Below are positions 1-7,885 of a DNA stretch of 38,480 bases, one piece after another (the first letter of the stretch is position 1; every line of letters starts with the position of its first letter). This DNA comes from Nitrospirota bacterium. Its GTDB lineage: Bacteria > Nitrospirota > Thermodesulfovibrionia > Thermodesulfovibrionales > Magnetobacteriaceae. The DNA lies in contig JADFXD010000016.1 in the NCBI GenBank assembly GCA_015233725.1, positions 3,347 to 41,826 of the forward strand, written 5' to 3'. Under the pieces are notes generated by a model. The model did no database searches, was not told the DNA's origin, and was given only the letters and a program-made list of their open reading frames with translations. Both the position numbers and the translations under genes were made by a program.

Positions 1-75
1 ATTTATTGCTTCTTCTACATTTTTTGATTTATGTGATGATAAGTTATCCATTATAGCAAAGTTAGACGTATTATA
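1..75 (-). pseudogene. IS630-type transposase fragment (window edge)
   Basis: Read on the minus strand from about position 63 to 1, the sequence translates as IMDNLSSHKSKNVEEAIN, which matches the second-aspartate region of IS630/Tc1-mariner DDE transposases (D-N followed by a helix with H-K-S). It continues beyond the window edge, so the rest of the gene is unseen. It is joined in the same reading frame, without a stop, to the end of the neighbouring IS3 OrfB, giving a chimeric open frame. The exact junction cannot be fixed from sequence alone and probably lies around positions 62-76. Family assignment rests on a short stretch, so confidence is moderate. Confidence 0.6.
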
Positions 76-919
76 CACCTCGGCAGGTGTTCTGCCACCA
101 AACGTGCTATGTGGGCGTTCTTTGTTGTAAAAATCGAAGTAATTCCTGAGTGCGTTAACCAACTCTTCAACAGTTTCGTAGTCCTTTATATAAACCTCTT
201 CATATTTTACGGTGCTCCACAGCCGTTCGATCATGATGTTATCCATAGCACGTCCTTTGCCATCCATACTAATTTGAATTTCATTACTCTTAAGCACATT
301 GGTGAATGCCGCCCCTGTGTATTGAGAACCCTGATCCGTATTGAATATCTGTGGGGCTGCATACCTCCTGATGGCACGCTCAATACTACTTACGCAGAAG
401 CCATCATCCATTGTCACCGATATCTCCCATGATAGTACATAACGACTATACCAGTCCATTACTGCCGTCAGGTATACAAAGCCATGTCTCATGCGAATAT
501 ATGTAATATCACTACACCAAACCTGGTTTGGGCTGTTAATCTCAAGAGAGTGCAGAAGATAAGGGTAAACCTTATGCGTCTTAGTCGCTACGGTCGTCCT
601 TTTCTTAGGTGCTATCGATATAAGCCCCATCAGCATCATCAAGCGCTTTACACGCTTACGGTTTACTTTATACCCCTTTCTGGAGAGAAAATATACCATT
701 GTACGGCTTCCATACCAAGAGCGTGTATTCCTCATCTATAATCCTCATCAACTTCAGATTTTCCTCACTCTCTGTTACTGCTATACGATAATAACTGGAT
801 CGGGGAAGTCCTATCAGTTTACACTGCCGACGTATACTCAATTGTGTATTGTCTGCCTCTACCATTGCTCGCTTCTGTGCTACCGTACCGAAGGCAATGC
901 TGTCTTTTTTTTTAGCCAA
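76..919 (-). pseudogene. IS3-family transposase OrfB, frameshifted
   Basis: Catalytic subunit of an IS3 transposase. The first segment (919 to about 717) encodes the N-terminal region ending near IDEEYT. There the frame is lost; conserved sequence resumes in another frame as YGSRTMVYFLSRKGYKVN, and a deletion of about five bases (the usual HPF/HPW before YGSR) would explain it. The remainder keeps the DDE core: first D in WCSDITYIR, second D in NTDQGSQYTG, and E in MIERLWSTVKYEE, then the typical end YNKERPHSTFGGRTPAEVYN. After this the frame runs into IS630-type sequence. The catalytic residues survive but are separated from the N-terminus, so it is called a pseudogene. Confidence 0.82.
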
Positions 920-1173
920 TCTACTTCTACCTGTAGTTTCCCTATTTGGCTATATAGGCACTCACGCTCAGTCTCATACTCTGCTTGAGAATTCTCTTGA
1001 GCCCCATTAAATACCCCTGATGCTCCTTCCACTAACTGCTTTTTCCATTCATTGACTTGACTTACGTGGATTCCAAACTCTTGAGCAATCTCATTTGCTG
1101 TCCGTTGACCCTTTATGGCTTCTATAGCCACTTTTGCCTTGAACTCCTTGTTAAACTTCCGTCTGTTTTTCAT
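880..1173 (-). CDS. IS3-family transposase OrfA
   Basis: This small protein of 97 residues begins MKNRRKFNKEFKAKVAIEA and contains the N-terminal helix-turn-helix of the IS3/IS911 OrfA family (GIHVSQVNEWKKQL), which binds the element ends. It then has a short leucine-containing region that normally mediates multimerisation (YSQIGKLQVEVDWLKKK). The start at 1173 is preferred because the strong ribosome site AGGAGGG lies just upstream; an ATG at 1197 is also open but would overlap that site. The 3' end overlaps OrfB across an A9-G run, the usual place for programmed -1 frameshifting that yields the OrfAB transposase. OrfA itself looks intact. Confidence 0.85.
   Translation of the reverse strand: MKNRRKFNKEFKAKVAIEAIKGQRTANEIAQEFGIHVSQVNEWKKQLVEGASGVFNGAQENSQAEYETERECLYSQIGKLQVEVDWLKKKTALPSVR
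904..914 (-). other. Programmed -1 frameshift site in IS3 orfA/orfB
   Basis: On the minus strand the run CTAAAAAAAAAGAC contains the slippery heptamer A-AAA-AAG. In the zero frame it ends OrfA as LKKKTALPSVR; a -1 slip continues into OrfB as KKKDSIAFGTV. This is the standard IS3-family arrangement for making OrfAB. It has no use here unless the downstream frameshift in OrfB is suppressed. Confidence 0.75.
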
Positions 1174-1226
1174 CTGTTGCCCTCCTAATGAGTACAACCA
1201 ATTATACCTTAACCAGTTGTCCCATT

Positions 1227-2606
1227 TTAAGGGTCCACTATATCTTTGAGGTTGAGAGCGAACTCCTTGAGCTTTTGCTGGAGGCGCTGCCGGCTAATGG
1301 ACAACAGCCTGGCCGCCATTGATATGTTGCCCCTACAGTGGGTGAGGGCTGATATGAGGATCGATTTTTCATATTCGTAGAGGGCAGTCTTCAGAGGTCC
1401 CTGTGGCAACTGTGGCGGTAATTGATTCACCCTCGCACCGACAATGGAAGTGGGCAGGTCTGCTGGGGTTATTTGATTGCCATGAGCGAAGGTCACAGCG
1501 TACTCTAAGGCGTTTTCCAACTCCCGTATGTTTCCGGGATAGTTGTATTGCATCAATACCTCTATGGCTTCCGTGGTGAGGGCCGTTATCTCTTTAGTGG
1601 TTAGCCTGGAGGCGTATTTTTTCATAAAGTGGTGTGCCAACAGTGGGATGTCCTGTCTTCTCTCCCTCAGGGGCGGGATATCAATGGTGATGACGTTGAG
1701 ACGATAGAAGAGGTCTTTTCGGAAGATGCCTTCAGCTATGGCCTTTTCCAGGTTGCGGTTTGACGCCGATATTATCCTGGCGTTCATCTTGGAGGGTGAT
1801 GTGTGGCCAACCTTGTAATACTCCCCCTCCTGTAATACCCGCAGGAGCTTGGCCTGAAACTCCGTTGAGGTCTCCCCGATCTCATCAAGAAACAACGTGC
1901 CGCCGGAGGCTATCTCGATAAACCCGGTCTTTTCCTTTATCGCCCCTGTAAAGGCGCCCTTGACGTGTCCAAACAACTCGGACTCTATAAGCTCCCTGGA
2001 AAAGGCCGCACAGTTGACGGCAACAAAGCTACCACCCCTCCTCGGCGAATTGAAATGTATAGCCCTGGCCACCAGCTCCTTGCCCGTGCCCGACTCGCCG
2101 GTGATGAGCACCGTGCTGTCGCCATCGGCAATCTGTCTGATGATCTTAAATATCTCCTGCATCCTTGTACTGCCCCCTATCATGCTTTCAAAAGAAAAGG
2201 AGTCGTGCAGTTGCCGGCGCAGGAGGTCTACCTGTTGTGTGAGGGCTATCTTTTCCATCACGCGCTTGAGTGTGATCCTGACCTTTTCGATGGAGAGGGG
2301 TTTGGTCAGGTAATCGTAGGCGCCGCTTTTTATGGCCTCCACTGCCGTCTCTATCGTGGCGTAACCGGTGATGATGAGCACCTCCGATGCCGGAAGCCTC
2401 TTCCTTGCAAGGGCGACGATCTCCATGCCACTGACATCGGGCAGCTTCAGGTCTGTGAAGATGACGTCGTAGTAGTTGTCGGTTATGAGGGAGATGGCCT
2501 GTGCGCCAGTATGTGCGATACTGACCCTGTGGCCATCCTTGTTAAAGAGCATCTGCAGGGAACGACAGATACCAAGGTCGTCATCCACTACAATGATGTC
2601 TGCCAC
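1227..2606 (-). CDS. Sigma54-dependent response regulator (NtrC/AtoC type)
   Basis: A 459-residue activator that, when phosphorylated, drives sigma54 promoters by ATP hydrolysis. The receiver domain (about 1-115) has the acidic cluster D8-D10, phospho-acceptor D52 and K102. The AAA+ domain (about 140-370) has Walker A GESGTGKE (170-177), the sigma54-contact loop GAFTGA (217-222) and Walker B FLDE (to 242). A Fis-type HTH closes the protein (NISMAARLLSISRQRLQQKL). It overlaps the upstream kinase by 19 bp, so the pair is co-transcribed and translationally coupled. The last two or three residues and the TAA come from the inserted IS3 end; the HTH itself is complete, so function is probably kept. 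The target genes cannot be told from this window. Confidence 0.93.
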   Translation of the reverse strand: MADIIVVDDDLGICRSLQMLFNKDGHRVSIAHTGAQAISLITDNYYDVIFTDLKLPDVSGMEIVALARKRLPASEVLIITGYATIETAVEAIKSGAYDYLTKPLSIEKVRITLKRVMEKIALTQQVDLLRRQLHDSFSFESMIGGSTRMQEIFKIIRQIADGDSTVLITGESGTGKELVARAIHFNSPRRGGSFVAVNCAAFSRELIESELFGHVKGAFTGAIKEKTGFIEIASGGTLFLDEIGETSTEFQAKLLRVLQEGEYYKVGHTSPSKMNARIISASNRNLEKAIAEGIFRKDLFYRLNVITIDIPPLRERRQDIPLLAHHFMKKYASRLTTKEITALTTEAIEVLMQYNYPGNIRELENALEYAVTFAHGNQITPADLPTSIVGARVNQLPPQLPQGPLKTALYEYEKSILISALTHCRGNISMAARLLSISRQRLQQKLKEFALNLKDIVDP

Positions 2607-3754
2607 GGTTCTGCCTTATTGTCTCCCTGCACGGGGAGTGTTATCGTAAAGGTCGCCCCTTGACCCTGAATGCTGTGGACGGCGATCTGCCCCCCGTGCA
2701 GCTCGATCATCTTTTTGGCAAGTCCCAGACCCATGCCGCTGCCTCCTGCCTCTTTCCTGGTGGTGAAGAAGGGGTCAAAGATGGCAGGCAGGTCTTTTGG
2801 CGCTATCCCGCTGCCCGTGTCCTCAACCGATATGACCAGATTGTCGCCCTCGACTCCACCACGTAGGTCAACGCTGCCCCCAGGCGGGGTTGCCTGAAAG
2901 GCGTTTGACAGGACGTTGACCAACGCCTGGTGCATAAACATACGGTCTATGAAGACCTCCTCCGGCAGTTCACTCAACGACGATGTCAGGCAGATCGCCT
3001 TGCCGGCGTTTTGACGCAACACTATGTCGGTCGCCTCGTCTATGAGTTCATGCACGTTGACCTCTTGGAGGTTTAACGGCTGCTTTTTCGCGAAATCCGT
3101 GAGCCTGTGGATTATCTCCTGGGCGCGTATGACCTCCTTGAGCATAAACGTTATCATCTCCCGTGTTTCGTCCTTGTTGACGTCCTCGTTCAATAGCCCT
3201 AGGAACACAGAGATAGAGGTCAGGGGATTGCTTACCTCGTGCGCTATTTCGGAGGCAAGCAGTTTTATGGCTGCCATGTTGCGGCTCTGGATGAGCTCTT
3301 CCTGTCTGTTTACAAGTTCAGCGTTTGTGCTTTCAAGTTCGTTGAGGGTTTCGTGCAGCCTGCTCTTTGACTCCCTGATGGTTCGTACAGTGTTATTGTA
3401 GGCCTCCACGAGGCAGAGCATTTCGTTTGGTGCATCGACGTCAAATATCTTCTCATACTCGCCCCTGGCCAGCTTGGTCAGCGACGTCTCGACCCTCTTG
3501 ACGGAGGATATCACCCTCCGTAGAAGCAGATACCACACCGTGACCGTAACCAGCAGCAGCGCCAGGGTCGAGAGTATAAACGACCTCTTCAGCGCGGCAA
3601 CCCCCCTGTCAACGTGCCCCCTCTCCGCCCCAACGAGGTTAATCCCGGCGTAGATCGCGTCAATGCCGTTGAGCTGCTTAAACATAAACAGCGCCGCCAT
3701 CACCCCAGGAATCAAGAGGCTCAAAAGGACGTTATGCCAGAGCTTTAATCGCAC
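2588..3754 (-). CDS. Membrane sensor histidine kinase (NtrB/AtoS-like)
   Basis: Partner kinase of the adjacent sigma54 regulator. Two membrane segments (about 9-25 and 57-79) flank a short periplasmic loop of about 30 residues, too small for a typical ligand domain. HAMP follows (about 80-132), then a coiled coil, then HisKA with the phosphorylated histidine in EIAHEVSNPLTS (H172). The ATPase domain has the N box (NVLSNAFQ), G1 (DTGSGIA), F box (FDPFFTTR) and G2 (GMGLGLA). The start is GTG at 3754; there is no Shine-Dalgarno, but a TATAAT sits at 3762-3767 on the same strand, close enough for a leaderless or very short-leader transcript. With so small an external loop, the signal may be membrane-derived or internal (inference). 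Confidence 0.92.
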   Translation of the reverse strand: MRLKLWHNVLLSLLIPGVMAALFMFKQLNGIDAIYAGINLVGAERGHVDRGVAALKRSFILSTLALLLVTVTVWYLLLRRVISSVKRVETSLTKLARGEYEKIFDVDAPNEMLCLVEAYNNTVRTIRESKSRLHETLNELESTNAELVNRQEELIQSRNMAAIKLLASEIAHEVSNPLTSISVFLGLLNEDVNKDETREMITFMLKEVIRAQEIIHRLTDFAKKQPLNLQEVNVHELIDEATDIVLRQNAGKAICLTSSLSELPEEVFIDRMFMHQALVNVLSNAFQATPPGGSVDLRGGVEGDNLVISVEDTGSGIAPKDLPAIFDPFFTTRKEAGGSGMGLGLAKKMIELHGGQIAVHSIQGQGATFTITLPVQGDNKAEPWQTSL

Positions 3755-3807
3755 TTATGTAATTATACTACAAATCAGAAAAACCTGGCGCACAAGAAAA
3801 TCAAGGC

Positions 3808-3905
3808 AAAGAAGGAGGGTGGCTCCGCTTCTTTTTCGCTCCAGGACGCTCCTGGCCCTCCTCAGACCTCCCCTGCAAGGGGTCGCTGACCCCTTGACCC
3901 CTTAA
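3808..3905 (-). repeat. Dispersed GC-rich hairpin repeat, copy 1 (core only)
   Basis: Read on the minus strand: GGGGTCAAGGGG, then the hairpin AAGGGGTCAGCGACCCCTT, GCAGGGGAGGTCTGAGGAGG, the palindrome CCAGGAGCGTCCTGG, a short A-rich run, and GGAGCC followed by CCTCC. It has the same core order as the copies near 12853, 18917, 23560, 25741, 28075 and 38220. Neither terminal TATAGC inverted repeat is present. It lies between the divergent kinase and Rpn genes. Confidence 0.8.
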
Positions 3906-3952
3906 TTATGTACTCATACCCATGTTATGCACCTACACAATTTTTAGCAATG

Positions 3953-3982
3953 TTGACAACAACTCTTAGATATCCTTATAAT
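3953..3982 (+). promoter_or_regulatory. Consensus sigma70-type promoter for the Rpn gene
   Basis: TTGACA at 3953-3958 and TATAAT at 3977-3982 match the consensus exactly with an 18-bp spacer. The predicted transcription start (about 3989-3990) falls on the ATG at 3990, downstream of the ATGs at 3981 and 3984, so the mRNA may be leaderless. No Shine-Dalgarno precedes any of the ATGs, which fits. Confidence 0.65.
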
Positions 3983-4838
3983 GATGACCATGCACCAGAA
4001 GTTTGACATAGCACTAAAGGACATCATTAAAGATATGCCGCAGACATTTCTCAAGCTGTTGACGGGGTATAATACAGGTAAGTTCATAGACGTCCAATTC
4101 CCAGACATTCAGGCAAGACAGCCCGACATCGTATTTGAAGCACAAGATGACAACATAGTCCATTTGGAGGTGCAATCTACAAACGAGCATATCATGATGG
4201 AGCGTATGTTTCTCTATGCCGCGTTTATATACAACCAGCACAAGAAGCTGCCAATCCAGATTGTCTTGTATGTTGGTGATAAGCCGATGAACATGGTCAA
4301 TAGTATGGAATTTGGATTAATACGATATGCCTACACGCTCAGAGACATACGTGAGATTGATTGCAGTCAACTCCTTGCCAGCGATGACCCGGAGGATGTC
4401 TTGTTGGCCATTCTGTGCAAAACCGACGATGTGGATGGCACAATAAAGAAGATACTTGACAGGTTTTCCCTGCTACCCCCCAAGGAAAGGGAGAATTATA
4501 TCAGGAAGTTACTATATCTTTCCGGATTAAGAAAATTGTATACTAAAGTAAAAGCGGAGGTGATGAACATGCCTATAACCATTGACATAGAAGACAACGA
4601 GGTCTTTAAGGATGTATTTACAAAGGGTGAACTCAAGGGTAAGCTGGAAGGCAAGCTGGAAGGCAAGCTGGAAGGTATAGAATTGGCGGTTGAGATCAAG
4701 TATGGTCATGAGGGGCTTAAGCTCATGGATATGGTCAGGACTATTGATAAGGTAAGTAAACTGGATGAGTTTAGTGAGCTTATCAAGAAATCCACCTCGG
4801 CAACTGAGTTGAGGTTATACCTGGAGAGAAACGCTTGA
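3981..4838 (+). CDS. Rpn/YhgA-family PD-(D/E)XK nuclease-like protein
   Basis: 285 residues at most. The N-terminal half has the pattern of the recombination-promoting nuclease (Rpn)/transposase_31 family: QKFDIALKDIIKD, FIDVQF, then the nuclease core RQPDIVFEA (D49) and HLEVQS (E63, Q65), followed by RMFLYAAFIYNQHK. Family members are Mg-dependent DNA nucleases linked to recombination; many copies are probably selfish or defence-related. The C-terminal part is charged and contains three tandem KLEG units from a 12-bp DNA repeat at about 4639-4676, a known variable feature in this family. The promoter position suggests translation from 3990 rather than 3981. It is a single gene flanked by repeats on both sides, consistent with an acquired unit. 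Confidence 0.82.
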   Translation: MMTMHQKFDIALKDIIKDMPQTFLKLLTGYNTGKFIDVQFPDIQARQPDIVFEAQDDNIVHLEVQSTNEHIMMERMFLYAAFIYNQHKKLPIQIVLYVGDKPMNMVNSMEFGLIRYAYTLRDIREIDCSQLLASDDPEDVLLAILCKTDDVDGTIKKILDRFSLLPPKERENYIRKLLYLSGLRKLYTKVKAEVMNMPITIDIEDNEVFKDVFTKGELKGKLEGKLEGKLEGIELAVEIKYGHEGLKLMDMVRTIDKVSKLDEFSELIKKSTSATELRLYLERNA

Positions 4839-4894
4839 TCTTGTCGCGGATAAGCCTTACAGATTACGGGCTCAATGGGCTTCTTTTCAACCGG

Positions 4895-4980
4895 TATGCC
4901 CCACCCCACCCCTCCCTTACGGGTTGGTCTGAGGGAGTGAGGAGCATCCTGGAGCGATAAAGAAGCAAAGCCTCCTTCTC
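4895..4980 (+). repeat. Dispersed repeat, degenerate copy 2
   Basis: Contains GGTCTGAGGGAG followed by GGAGCATCCTGGAGCGATAA and AAGAAGC, matching the second half of copy 1 in the opposite orientation, with C-rich sequence on the left. The remaining bases up to gpmI are AT-rich and hold the likely gpmI promoter region. No gene is seen between 4839 and 5086. Confidence 0.6.
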
Positions 4981-5086
4981 ATTCTTCACTACTCATTTCT
5001 TCTTTTTTGCCTTGCTTTATGTTTTAGGTTAGTCATAATATAATATGATAGCATATGAGATTTAAATAGGAGGGATACAATAAAAG

Positions 5087-6712
5087 ATGGAACGACTCAA
5101 GACTATTGATGGATTTGCAGGTCGCAAGGGGCCGTTGTTGCTAATAATAATGGACGGAGTGGGGCTTGGCAGACAAGACGACAGCAACGCCGTGCACCTG
5201 GCCAAGACGCCAACGCTGGACAGGCTCTTTAAGAGCGAGTTCTTTGTCCCGATTGCGGCCCACGGCGAGGCGGTGGGACTGCCCTCGGATGAGGACATGG
5301 GCAACAGCGAGGTGGGGCACAACGCCCTTGGCGCCGGTAGGGTGTTTGCGCAGGGCGCCAAGCGTGTCAACGAGGACTTTGCCACTGGGGCGGTCTTTGG
5401 CGGGACGCTCTGGAACAAGATCGTCCAACGAGCGGCCAGCGGTGGGGCGGTTCACTTCATCGGGCTGCTGTCAGATGCCAACGTCCACTCCAACATAAAC
5501 CACCTCTACCAGATGATCGAACGGTTGGCCGAGTCGGGGGTCAAGAAGGTCAGGGTCCATCCGCTGTTGGATGGCAGGGACGTTGGACCGCGCACCGCCA
5601 TGAACTACGTTGACCCCACGGAGGCGCTCCTCAAAAGAGTTCGCGACGAAAAGGGCCTCGATTACGTGATCGCCTCCGGCGGGGGCAGGATGAACGTCAC
5701 GATGGACAGGTACGGCGCCGACTGGAACATCGTCAAGCGCGGCTGGGATGCCCACGTCCACGGCATAGGCAGACCGTTTAGGTCGTGCGGAGAGGCCGTT
5801 AACACCTTCTATCAGGAGGGTGTCGATGACCAGTACATGGGGGCCTTTGTGATCGTGGATGAGGCCGGCAATCCCGTTGGAAAGATGCAGGATGGCGACT
5901 GTGTAGTCCTCTATAACTTCAGGGGCGACAGGGCCATTGAGCTTTCCCAGGCATTTGATGCCGTAGGTGAGTTCAAGCACTTTGACAGGGGCAATGTCCC
6001 CGATATCCTGTACGCAGGCATGATGGAGTACGACTCTGAGGCCAAGATACCAAAGAACTACATCGTCCAACCCCCACTGATCCAACAGACCATCGCAGAA
6101 TACCTCGCCCTTGAGGGCATTTCGATGTTTGCCATCTCGGAGACGCAAAAGTACGGCCACGTGACCTACTTCTGGAACGGCAACAAGTCCGGCTACATCA
6201 ACGGTGACCTTGAGACCTACACAGAGATCACCTCCGACAGGATTCCCTTTGACCAGGCGCCAAAGATGAAGGCCTACGAAATCACCGAAAAGACCATCGA
6301 ACTCCTAAAGTCGGGCAAATTCAAGTGGGGACGGCTCAACTTCGCAAACGGTGACATGGTCGGTCACACCGGCGTCATGGATGCGGCCATTACGGCCGTC
6401 GAGACCGTGGATGAGTGCGTTGACAGACTCCTGAGTGTCGTTGAGGGCCTTGGAGGCATTGTCATCGTAACGGCAGACCACGGTAACTCCGATGAGATGT
6501 ATGAGGTAAAAAAAGGCAAAAAGACGGCCAAGACCTCCCACACCTTAAACAAGGTGCCTTTCGTGATCGTGGACTTTGGCTTTAAGGGCGAGTATCGGCT
6601 CTCAGGGGTCAAGGCCCCTGGTCTGAGTAACGTGGCGGCCACTATCTGTAACCTCCTGGGGTTTGAAAAACCGTCCCAGTATGATGCCTCACTCATCAGC
6701 GTTATCAAGTAA
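5087..6712 (+). CDS. gpmI: 2,3-bisphosphoglycerate-independent phosphoglycerate mutase
   Basis: Interconverts 3- and 2-phosphoglycerate in glycolysis/gluconeogenesis using two metal ions (Mn/Co) and a phosphoserine intermediate. At 541 residues it is slightly longer than the usual ~510. Seen in the sequence: metal ligand D23 in IIMDGVGLG, the nucleophile S74 in MGNSEVGH, the substrate loop HPLLDGRDVGP, VLYNFRGDRA, and the C-terminal alkaline-phosphatase-fold metal motifs NFANGDMVGHTG and VTADHGNSDEM. A good ribosome site (AGGAGGG) lies 11 bases before the ATG at 5087. The OYE-type gene follows after 12 bp and is probably co-transcribed. Confidence 0.97.
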   Translation: MERLKTIDGFAGRKGPLLLIIMDGVGLGRQDDSNAVHLAKTPTLDRLFKSEFFVPIAAHGEAVGLPSDEDMGNSEVGHNALGAGRVFAQGAKRVNEDFATGAVFGGTLWNKIVQRAASGGAVHFIGLLSDANVHSNINHLYQMIERLAESGVKKVRVHPLLDGRDVGPRTAMNYVDPTEALLKRVRDEKGLDYVIASGGGRMNVTMDRYGADWNIVKRGWDAHVHGIGRPFRSCGEAVNTFYQEGVDDQYMGAFVIVDEAGNPVGKMQDGDCVVLYNFRGDRAIELSQAFDAVGEFKHFDRGNVPDILYAGMMEYDSEAKIPKNYIVQPPLIQQTIAEYLALEGISMFAISETQKYGHVTYFWNGNKSGYINGDLETYTEITSDRIPFDQAPKMKAYEITEKTIELLKSGKFKWGRLNFANGDMVGHTGVMDAAITAVETVDECVDRLLSVVEGLGGIVIVTADHGNSDEMYEVKKGKKTAKTSHTLNKVPFVIVDFGFKGEYRLSGVKAPGLSNVAATICNLLGFEKPSQYDASLISVIK

Positions 6713-6724
6713 AGGAGCGTCTTT

Positions 6725-7819
6725 ATGTTGTTTGACCCATTTTTTTTAAGAGACATTAAACTGAAGAATCGTCTGGTTCGTTCCGCTACCTACGAAAAGC
6801 GCGCGGATGAGCGTGGGTTTGTCACGGATGCGCTCATTGAGTTTTATGAGGCGCTTGCCTGGGGCGGTGTTGGCTTGATAATCACCGGAAACGCTATGGT
6901 GCATCCCTCGGGGGTGTCCGTGGATAGGGCGGTGTGTGTCTACGACGACGCCTATATACCAGGGTTAAGGCGTCTGGCGCATGCCATACACAGGTTTGAC
7001 GGCAAGGTCGTTATGCAGATCACGCACGGTGGACGGCAGTGTTATCCCGATATGCTTGGCGACAATCCCCCCATTGCGCCCTCCGAGGTCTATGAGCCGA
7101 TGTTGAGGGTAACACCGCGGGCCATGACGGAAGAGGAGATATGGGAGGTGATCAGGGCATTTGGCAGCGCTGCTAAAAGGGTGCAGGCAGCCGGTTTTGA
7201 CGGTGTGCAGATACACGGGGCACATGGTTATCTGGTCAGCGAGTTTCTATCCTCCCACACAAACAGAAGGGACGACTACTGGGGCGGGGATGAGGAGAGG
7301 CGGTTTCACTTTCTCCAGGAGGTGGTCAAGGCCATCAGGGGCAATGTCGATGTGGATTACCCCGTCCTGATAAAGATGAACTCAGCCGACTTCCTTGAAA
7401 CCGGAGGGCTAACCCCCCAGGAGAGCCTCTCGATAGCGAAGAAGCTACAGGGACTGGGCGTTGACGCCATAGAGATAAGCGGCGGGATGTTTGAGTCCGA
7501 CCCCAGCCTCAAGCCCGCCAGAGAGGACATCCTGAAGGCAGAGGATGAGGCCTATTTTAAGGAGACTGCGGCCATGTTCAAGAAGGAGCTGGACATTCCG
7601 GTCATATTGGTTGGCGGCATGCGCAGTAAGGCCGTTTGCGAGGGGCTGTTGGCAGGAGGTTACGCCGACCTGATATCGCTATCCCGGCCGCTGATTCGAG
7701 AGCCTGACCTGCCAGATAAGTTTCGCGACGGCAAGGAAAAGGCCGACTGTATCTCCTGCAACGGCTGCATGAGGTTCAAAAAACTCGACATGGTCAGGTG
7801 TATCCAAATCAAGGACTGA
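6725..7819 (+). CDS. NADH:flavin oxidoreductase, Old Yellow Enzyme family, with C-terminal Cys cluster
   Basis: A 364-residue TIM-barrel flavoenzyme (FMN) of the OYE/2-enoate reductase family. Motifs: FLRDIKLKNRLVRSAT at the N-terminus, QITHGGRQ (about 99-105), the substrate-binding HGAHGYLVSEFLS (164-176) followed by TNRRDDYWGG, and a phosphate-binding loop near LVGGMRS. Close to the end is C342-x2-C345-x2-C348-x10-C359, which resembles the 4Fe-4S site of 2-enoate and dienoyl-CoA reductases. The flavin/NAD domains that normally follow in those larger enzymes are absent, so the electron donor must be separate. The substrate is unknown; probably an activated alkene. It overlaps no neighbour and ends before a bidirectional terminator. 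Confidence 0.88.
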   Translation: MLFDPFFLRDIKLKNRLVRSATYEKRADERGFVTDALIEFYEALAWGGVGLIITGNAMVHPSGVSVDRAVCVYDDAYIPGLRRLAHAIHRFDGKVVMQITHGGRQCYPDMLGDNPPIAPSEVYEPMLRVTPRAMTEEEIWEVIRAFGSAAKRVQAAGFDGVQIHGAHGYLVSEFLSSHTNRRDDYWGGDEERRFHFLQEVVKAIRGNVDVDYPVLIKMNSADFLETGGLTPQESLSIAKKLQGLGVDAIEISGGMFESDPSLKPAREDILKAEDEAYFKETAAMFKKELDIPVILVGGMRSKAVCEGLLAGGYADLISLSRPLIREPDLPDKFRDGKEKADCISCNGCMRFKKLDMVRCIQIKD

Positions 7820-7882
7820 CAAAAAAAAAGAGAAAAAAAAGAAGAAGGGGGCGGCTCTGCACTCCTTCTTCTTCTCTTTTCG
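7820..7882. terminator. Bidirectional terminator between convergent genes
   Basis: An A-rich run, then AGAAGAAGG pairing with CCTTCTTCT around the loop GGGCGGCTCTGCACT or similar, then a T-rich run. It lies exactly between the stop of the OYE gene (plus) and the stop of the epimerase (minus) and can end transcription from both sides. The GGGGCGGCTCTGC centre resembles the tail hairpin of the dispersed repeats. Confidence 0.7.
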
Positions 7883-7885
7883 CCC

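Larger units (their letters stand above)
76..1237 (-). mobile_element. Degenerate IS3-family insertion sequence
   Basis: The element carries the two overlapping frames typical of IS3 (OrfA with HTH, OrfB with DDE). Its OrfA-side end on the minus strand begins TGGACCCTTAAAATGGG at 1237 and leads into the SD and start of OrfA. No matching inverted repeat is found at the low-coordinate side, where the sequence passes directly into an IS630-type fragment, so this end is lost. OrfB carries a frameshift near 716. The element is therefore most likely dead unless complemented in trans. It sits at the 3' end of the sigma54 regulator gene and supplies that gene's last residues and stop codon. Confidence 0.8.

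Noticed and set aside
1965..2663. Long plus-strand ORF of 232 residues opposite the response regulator
   Set aside because: It lies fully antisense to well-conserved AAA+ and receiver coding sequence and resembles no protein family.
5471..6160. Minus-strand 229-residue ORF inside gpmI
   Set aside because: Shadow frame of a clearly conserved gene.
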